DNA of 64,000 bases from NCBI GenBank assembly GCA_000242935.3, contig CP007053.1, positions 372,001-436,000 of the forward strand, given 5' to 3'. Source of the DNA: Opitutaceae bacterium TAV5. GTDB taxonomy: Bacteria; Verrucomicrobiota; Verrucomicrobiia; Opitutales; Opitutaceae. The position numbers were made by a program, and so were the translations under genes. Below, piece after piece: positions 59,630 to 64,000 of this stretch (position 1 is its first letter; each line of letters opens with the position of its first letter). The notes below the pieces were generated by a model. It did no database searches. It saw only the letters and a list, made by a program, of their open reading frames with translations, and was not told the origin of the DNA.

Positions 59630-60154
59630 TCAGGCCTTGGGCGCTTCCGTGGCCGCTTCGGCGGCGGGAGCGGCTTCGGCAGGTGCTTCGGCAGCGGGAG
59701 CCTCGGCGGGCTTTTCAGCCTTCCTTGCGCTCTTCTTGCCCTTTGCCTTCGCCTTCTTGCCGTAGCCGGGATCGTCGGCCTTCACGAGTTCGACGAGCGC
59801 CATCCCGGCGGCATCGCCAATACGGTTGCCGAGCTTGTAAATGCGGGTGTAGCCGCCCGGACGGTTCGCAAATTCCTTCACGCCCTCGTTGAAAAGCTGC
59901 GTGACCGTGGTCTCGTCGCGGAGGTCGGAAACCGCCAGACGGCGGAGATGGATCGCATCCTTCTTCTCGGTCTTGACCGAGGCTTTCTTGGCCTTGGTGA
60001 TGACTTTTTCGACGAAAGGACGCAGGGCCTTGGCCTTGGTCAGGGTCGTCTGGATACGACCGTGGTTGAGCAGGGAAACCGCCATGTTGGCGAGCATCGC
60101 CTTGCGGTGTTCACGGGTGACGCCGAGCGAGGCGTGGTGTTTGTTGTGACGCAT
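59630..60154 (-). CDS. rplQ: Ribosomal protein L17 with Ala/Pro/Lys-rich tail
   Basis: 174 residues. L17 core: MRHNKHHASLGVTREHRKAMLANMAVSLLNHGRIQTTLTKAKALRPFVEKVITKAK and RIYKLGNRIGDAAGMALVEL. The core ends near residue 130; the last 45 or so residues are a low-complexity Lys then Ala/Glu/Pro tail (KKAKAKGKKSARKAEK, PAEAAPAAEAATEAPKA) not found in classical L17. Large-subunit protein, last gene of the alpha operon, followed by a terminator. Confidence 0.97.
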   Translation of the reverse strand: MRHNKHHASLGVTREHRKAMLANMAVSLLNHGRIQTTLTKAKALRPFVEKVITKAKKASVKTEKKDAIHLRRLAVSDLRDETTVTQLFNEGVKEFANRPGGYTRIYKLGNRIGDAAGMALVELVKADDPGYGKKAKAKGKKSARKAEKPAEAPAAEAPAEAAPAAEAATEAPKA

Positions 60155-60256
60155 GGGTGTGGTGTGTTTTTTCGGTTACGGTCCCCGGTCGGCAATCGCC
60201 TCCGCAGCGTGGAGCGGAGAGGACGGCGCGAGGACTGGAAAAGTCTGGTGTTCAGA

Positions 60257-60319
60257 GTTCAGGGTCTGGAGTTGAAAGAGCAGAGCCGGGCACGCTGGCC
60301 GCAACTCCAAACCCTGAAC
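60257..60319. repeat. Hairpin in the rpoA-rplQ gap
   Basis: GTTCAGGGTCTGGAGTTG (60257-60274) and CAACTCCAAACCCTGAAC (60302-60319) pair with one mismatch across a 27-base loop. Further copies of the CCCTGAAC word flank it. The 204-base gap between rpoA and rplQ is large for this operon and is explained by this insert. Confidence 0.75.
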
Positions 60320-60358
60320 ACCAAACCCTGAACCTCGCTGAACGGCGCGCAGCGCCGC

Positions 60359-61363
60359 TCAGGTCGTTTCCTTCTTCGTGTCGAGCAGGCGCTCGTCGAA
60401 CTTCATGCCGAGCGCGAGGCCGAGGGCTTCGAGCTTGTCCTTGATTTCGTTGAGCGACTTCTTGCCGAAGTTGCGGTACTTGAGCATCTCCTGCTCGGTC
60501 TTCATCGCCAGCTCGCCGACCGTCGTGATGTTGGCGTTGTTGAGGCAGTTGGCGGCGCGCACGGAAAGCTCGATCTCGTTGACCGACATGTTGAGGAGCT
60601 TGCGGAGCTTGTTCTGCTCCTCGCTGACCTCGCTCTGCTGGTTCTCGAATTCGTAGGCCTCGCCGCTGACGCGGTCGAACACGTCGATGTGATGCTTGAG
60701 GATCGAGGCGGACTGCTTGAGGGCGTCGTCCGGCGTGATGCGGCCGTCGGTCCAGATCTCGAGGTTGAGCTTGTCGTAATCGGTGATCTGCCCGACGCGG
60801 GTGTTTTCCACCGCGTACTTGACGAGCGTCACGGGCGAGAAGAGCGAGTCGATGGCGATGACGCCGATCGCCTGGTCTTCCTTCTTGTTCTGCTCGCCGG
60901 GATAATAACCGCGACCGGTCTTGATCTCGATTTCGGCGTTGAAGGCGCGGGCGCGATCGATGGTGCAGATGACCTGCCCGGGGTTGACGACCGTGACGTT
61001 GGCATCCGCCTGGATGTCGGCGGCGGTCACGGGCCCTTCGCGGTTCACGCGAATCTGGAGAGTGATGGGCTCGCGTTTGGTGCTGATGAGAAGCACCTTC
61101 TTGAGATTGAGCACGATGTCGGTGACATCCTCGACGACGCCGTCGATGCTCTGGAACTCGTGGTTGACCCCCTCGATCCTGATCGAGGAGATGGCCGAGC
61201 CTTCGATCGAGGAAAGAAGGACGCGACGCAGGGAATTGCCAATCGTGTGGCCGTATCCTGCTTCGAAGGGCTCGGCGATAAAGCGGGCGTAAGTATCCGA
61301 GGAGCCTTCCTCGACCTTGGTGAGTTTGTTGGGAAGTTCGAACTTTCCGAGGCGTTTGGGCAT
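60359..61363 (-). CDS. rpoA: RNA polymerase alpha subunit
   Basis: 334 residues. N-terminal assembly domain: ARFIAEPFEAGYGHTIGNSLRRVLLSSIEGSAISSIRI and the beta-contacting region; C-terminal domain LSVRAANCLNNANITTVGELAMKTEQEMLKYRNFGKKSLNEIKDKL, which binds UP elements and activators. Length and domain order are standard. Located between rpsD and rplQ as in most bacteria. Confidence 0.98.
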   Translation of the reverse strand: MPKRLGKFELPNKLTKVEEGSSDTYARFIAEPFEAGYGHTIGNSLRRVLLSSIEGSAISSIRIEGVNHEFQSIDGVVEDVTDIVLNLKKVLLISTKREPITLQIRVNREGPVTAADIQADANVTVVNPGQVICTIDRARAFNAEIEIKTGRGYYPGEQNKKEDQAIGVIAIDSLFSPVTLVKYAVENTRVGQITDYDKLNLEIWTDGRITPDDALKQSASILKHHIDVFDRVSGEAYEFENQQSEVSEEQNKLRKLLNMSVNEIELSVRAANCLNNANITTVGELAMKTEQEMLKYRNFGKKSLNEIKDKLEALGLALGMKFDERLLDTKKETT

Positions 61364-61479
61364 GGCGATAAAAATTGGTGTTTTAAGGATGTTTGAAATT
61401 CAAGCAACAGGCCCAACCCCGGAATTTGTCAATTGGGGATGGGCCTTGGTGCTCACAACTTGCGGATGTGCTCTCGGGA

Positions 61480-62088
61480 TTAGCGGGAGTAGAACTCGAC
61501 GATCAGCTGTTCGTTGATATCGGGCGCCATCTCCTCGCGGGTGGGCAGGCGGTTGACCGTGGCCTTGAAGGCTTCGGCGTTGAGCGTGAGCCATCCGGGG
61601 ACGTTGCGGGCCCGGCTTTCCTCGAGGTTGCGCTGCGCGAGCTGGCGGGAGCCGGAGGCGTTCCTGATCTCGATCTCGTCGCCGGTCTGCACGGCGTAGC
61701 TGGAGATGTCGACCTTGTGGCCGTTGACGCGGACGTGGCCGTGGTTGACGAGCTGGCGGGCGGCCGCGCGGCTGCGGGCGAAGCCGAGCAGGTACACGAT
61801 GCTGTCGAGGCGGGTTTCGAGCAGTTGCAGGAAACGTTCGCCGGTGACACCGCGTTCACGCTTGGCGGCCTCGAAGGTGCGGCGGAACTGGCGCTCGAGG
61901 AGGCCATAGGTGTAACGGAGCTTTTGCTTCTCGTTGAGGCCGGCGGCGTATTCGGAGACCTTGCGGCGGAGCTTGGGTCCGTGCTGGCCGGGAGGATACG
62001 GGCGTTTCTCGAAGGCTTTGGTGACCCCGAAGAGCGGCTGGTTGAATCGCCGGCTGAGTCGGGTGGTGGGTCCAGTATAGCGAGCCAT
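61480..62088 (-). CDS. rpsD: Ribosomal protein S4
   Basis: 202 residues. MARYTGPTTRLSRRF at the start, FGVTKAFEKRPYPPGQHG, and the S4 RNA-binding domain LETRLDSIVYLLGFARSRAAARQLVNHGHVRVNGHKVDI. It nucleates assembly of the small subunit and often represses its own operon. The zinc-binding cysteines of the alternative S4 form are absent. Confidence 0.98.
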   Translation of the reverse strand: MARYTGPTTRLSRRFNQPLFGVTKAFEKRPYPPGQHGPKLRRKVSEYAAGLNEKQKLRYTYGLLERQFRRTFEAAKRERGVTGERFLQLLETRLDSIVYLLGFARSRAAARQLVNHGHVRVNGHKVDISSYAVQTGDEIEIRNASGSRQLAQRNLEESRARNVPGWLTLNAEAFKATVNRLPTREEMAPDINEQLIVEFYSR

Positions 62089-62143
62089 GTGGTTCTGGAA
62101 TTTGAGTTTTTTGGATTAAATGGTGGAAATCGACAGCGGCCCG

Positions 62144-62728
62144 TTACACGCGGCGGCGTTTCGGGGGCCGGCAGCCGTTGTGCGGCACCGGGGTCACATC
62201 GATGATGGAGTTGATCTCAAGGCCGATCGCCTGGAGGGCGCGCACGGCGCTGTCGCGGCCGAGGCCGGGACCGGAGATGCGGATGACCACATCCTTGAGG
62301 CCGTGGGCCATGGCGTTGCGGGCGGCATCCTGGGCGACGACCTGGGCGGCATAGGCGGTGGACTTGCGGGAACCGCGGAAGTTGCACTTGCCGGCGCTGG
62401 ACCAGGCGATGACGGCGCCTTTCTGGTCGGTGATCGAGACGATGGTGTTGTTGAACGAGGCCAGGATCGTGGCGATGCCGGAGGTGACGTTCTTCGAGCC
62501 CTTGGCGCGGCGGATCTTGACGGCGCCGAGCTCTTCCTTGAGCAGCTCCTCGGCGGTGGGTTGTTTGGCGACGCCGCCGACGAGTTCGACGGGCTTTTCT
62601 GCCGGGCCAGAGCCGGCGCCGGGGGCGGCCGGAGCGGCGGTCTCTTCGGCGGCGGGTTTGGCGGCCTTGGGCGCCCGGGCGGGCTTTTCAGCAGCGGGCG
62701 TGGCGGGAACGGGCTTTTCTTCAGACAT
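62144..62728 (-). CDS. rpsK: Ribosomal protein S11 with long Ala/Pro/Lys-rich N-terminal extension
   Basis: 194 residues against about 128 for ordinary S11. The canonical core starts near residue 72 ([51 protein letters not shown]...) and ends with the normal [17 protein letters not shown]. Before it lie about 70 residues of low-complexity sequence ([20 protein letters not shown]..., [12 protein letters not shown]). The only ATG that keeps the gene in frame with the upstream spacing is at 62728, 12 bases after rpsM, so the extension appears to be translated. Confidence 0.96.
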   Translation of the reverse strand: MSEEKPVPATPAAEKPARAPKAAKPAAEETAAPAAPGAGSGPAEKPVELVGGVAKQPTAEELLKEELGAVKIRRAKGSKNVTSGIATILASFNNTIVSITDQKGAVIAWSSAGKCNFRGSRKSTAYAAQVVAQDAARNAMAHGLKDVVIRISGPGLGRDSAVRALQAIGLEINSIIDVTPVPHNGCRPPKRRRV

Positions 62729-62740
62729 GGAGATAAAGGA

Positions 62741-63118
62741 TTATTTGGCTGCTTTGGTGACGCCGACGGTGCGACGCGGACCCTTGCGGGTGCGGGCGTT
62801 GGTGGAGGTGCGCTGGCCGCGGACCGGGAGGCTGCGGCGATGGCGGATGCCACGGTAGCAACCGATGGCCTGGAGGCGCTTCAGGTTGCCGGTGAGTTCG
62901 CGGCGCAGATCGCCTTCGACGACCCACTTGTGGTCGGTGATCACCTGGAGGATCTTGTTGAGCTGTTCCTCGGTGAGGTCCTGCGCCCGCATGTCGGGGT
63001 TCAGTTCAGCTTCTTTCACGACGAGGTCGGCGCGAACCGGACCGATGCCGTAGATGTAACGGAGCGAAAAAGAGACTTTCTTCTTCGCGGGAATATCAAC
63101 GCCAAGGAGACGAGGCAT
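62741..63118 (-). CDS. rpsM: Ribosomal protein S13
   Basis: 125 residues. [73 protein letters not shown] are the standard S13 sequence (head of the small subunit, contacts tRNA). First ribosomal gene after map, normal length. Confidence 0.98.
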   Translation of the reverse strand: MPRLLGVDIPAKKKVSFSLRYIYGIGPVRADLVVKEAELNPDMRAQDLTEEQLNKILQVITDHKWVVEGDLRRELTGNLKRLQAIGCYRGIRHRRSLPVRGQRTSTNARTRKGPRRTVGVTKAAK

Positions 63119-63209
63119 AGTGTTATTACGGGTTTACGAGTTGAAAAAATTGACGGTGGAAAAACGGAATGATCTGACGAAAAGCGGGTTTTCGGGGGGA
63201 AAACGATGG

Positions 63210-63983
63210 TCAGGCGCGCGGGATCGTGAGGATCTCGGGGCCGGCATCGGTGGTGAGCACGGTGTGTTCGTAGTGGGCGGAGGGCAGGCCGTCGGTGGTG
63301 ACCGTGGTCCAGCCGTCGCCGAGCGTCTTGATCTTGTGTCCGCCCATGTTGACCATCGGCTCGATGGCGAGGGTCATGCCCGGACGGATTTTCTCGCCGG
63401 AACCCTTGCGGCCGAAGTTCGGGATCTGCGGTTCCTCGTGCATCTCGGTGCCGACTCCGTGGCCGACCATGTCGCGGACCACGCTGAAACCGTTGGCCTC
63501 GACGTAGGTCTGGATGGCATGGGAGATGTCGCCGATGCGATTGCCGACCCTGGCCTGGGCAATGCCGATGGCGCGGGCTTCCTGGGTGATCCGGAGAAGC
63601 TTTTCCACGCGAGGCGAGATGGCGCCGACGGGCATCGTGTAGGCATTGTCACCGACGTAGCCGTTGTAGAAAACGCAGACGTCGAGGGCGATGATGTCGC
63701 CGTCACGCAGGACGCGCTTGAGCGAACCGATGCCGTGGACGACTTCCTCGTTGACGGAAAGGCAGGTGTAAGCGGGGAACGGACGGTGTCCGTGGGACTG
63801 GTAACCGTAGCAGGCGCTTTTGGCTCCGAGCCGCGCCATGCTTTCGCGCGCGGCCTGATCCAGGTCGTAGGTCGTGATGCCGGGCCGGACGAGCGTCTTG
63901 AGCTCTTCCAGCACGGTCGCGGCAATCGCACACGACTCGCGCATCCGGATGATTCCTTCCTTGTCTTTCAAGGGAATTTTCAT
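63210..63983 (-). CDS. map: Methionine aminopeptidase, type I
   Basis: 257 residues. Removes the N-terminal Met from new proteins. The metal-binding set is present: Asp in IIALDVCVF, Asp in GDNAYT, His in MVGHGVGTEMHEEP, Glu in LAIEPMVN and Glu in HYEHTVL. No N-terminal zinc-finger extension. In many bacteria map lies between secY and infA-rpmJ-rpsM; here rpsM follows after 91 bases. Its ATG overlaps the stop of the preceding frame (ATGA). Confidence 0.97.
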   Translation of the reverse strand: MKIPLKDKEGIIRMRESCAIAATVLEELKTLVRPGITTYDLDQAARESMARLGAKSACYGYQSHGHRPFPAYTCLSVNEEVVHGIGSLKRVLRDGDIIALDVCVFYNGYVGDNAYTMPVGAISPRVEKLLRITQEARAIGIAQARVGNRIGDISHAIQTYVEANGFSVVRDMVGHGVGTEMHEEPQIPNFGRKGSGEKIRPGMTLAIEPMVNMGGHKIKTLGDGWTTVTTDGLPSAHYEHTVLTTDAGPEILTIPRA

Positions 63984-64000
63984 GCGGCAACGGGAGCGGG
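63980..64000 (-). CDS. C-terminal end of an upstream gene, cut by window edge
   Basis: The last bases read PAPVAA and then TGA, overlapping the map start codon as ATGA. By operon position this could be the end of secY or adk, but six residues cannot identify it. Confidence 0.35.
   Translation of the reverse strand, partial: PAPVAA

Overview
The window is high-GC DNA from what looks like a Verrucomicrobiota bacterium of the Opitutaceae type. This is inferred from gene content, not from a database match. The pointers are several PEP-CTERM surface proteins, pseudopilin-like proteins of the FTLIELL...H-X9-DG class placed next to glycoside hydrolases, LacI regulators beside them, a long GreA-like factor with an N-terminal extension, and many dispersed palindromic intergenic repeats.

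Layout. 1-5755: the N-terminal part of a KdpD-like sensor kinase, a repeat-rich spacer, cysS, a 616-residue GreA-like elongation factor and a ParA/Soj ATPase. 5797-13577: polysaccharide cassette A. Five co-directional minus-strand genes (LamG/PEP-CTERM protein, pseudopilin, GH30 enzyme, a second secreted glycosidase, oligogalacturonate-lyase-like propeller) diverge from a LacI regulator. 13657-20728: housekeeping genes (clpP, a small GreA/B-like factor, asd, an L,D-transpeptidase, an AbrB-like protein, a TIGR03790-type secreted protein, a CobA-HemD fusion). 21384-24540: a LysR regulator divergent from a dioxygenase, an Ohr/OsmC protein and an esterase, which suggests quinone or peroxide detoxification. 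24667-25286: an unrecognised two-gene module.

25513-30762: cassette B (small GntR protein, PEP-CTERM protein, secreted protein, pseudopilin, large GH-A glycosidase with a CBM9-like tail). 30860-32953: a RhuM-family gene between a decayed fragment and an intact copy of a dihydrofolate-reductase-like gene. 33126-35432: gmd and fcl for GDP-L-fucose, separated by a triple-nested inverted repeat. 35526-48593: cassette C. A LacI regulator, a GH78-type rhamnosidase, a beta-strand/PEP-CTERM protein, two paralogous secreted glycosidases (one fused to the beta-strand domain), a secreted protein and a pseudopilin. Four copies of one 16-bp palindrome (ACGTTAG-NN-CTAACGT) lie in front of these units, so a LacI regulon can be drawn from the sequence.

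48767-50821: a Fic protein lies between a 48-bp copy of the 3' part of a tRNA-Leu gene and the intact tRNA-Leu(UAG), as expected for a small tRNA-integrated element. 51062-59538: GNAT acetyltransferase, ferredoxin, PfkB kinase, tmk, holB, and a GntR/LacI-hybrid regulator divergent from a sugar transporter and a fructokinase-like gene. 59630-64000: the end of the ribosomal/alpha operon on the minus strand (map, rpsM, rpsK, rpsD, rpoA, rplQ).

Common thread: the three sugar cassettes each combine a dedicated regulator, one or more surface or secreted non-catalytic proteins, exactly one H-X9-DG-type pseudopilin and secreted glycosidases. This repeated architecture, with the operator set in cassette C, is the strongest candidate for an under-described system here. 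The exosortase and the type II secretion/pilus machinery that would process these proteins are not in the window.
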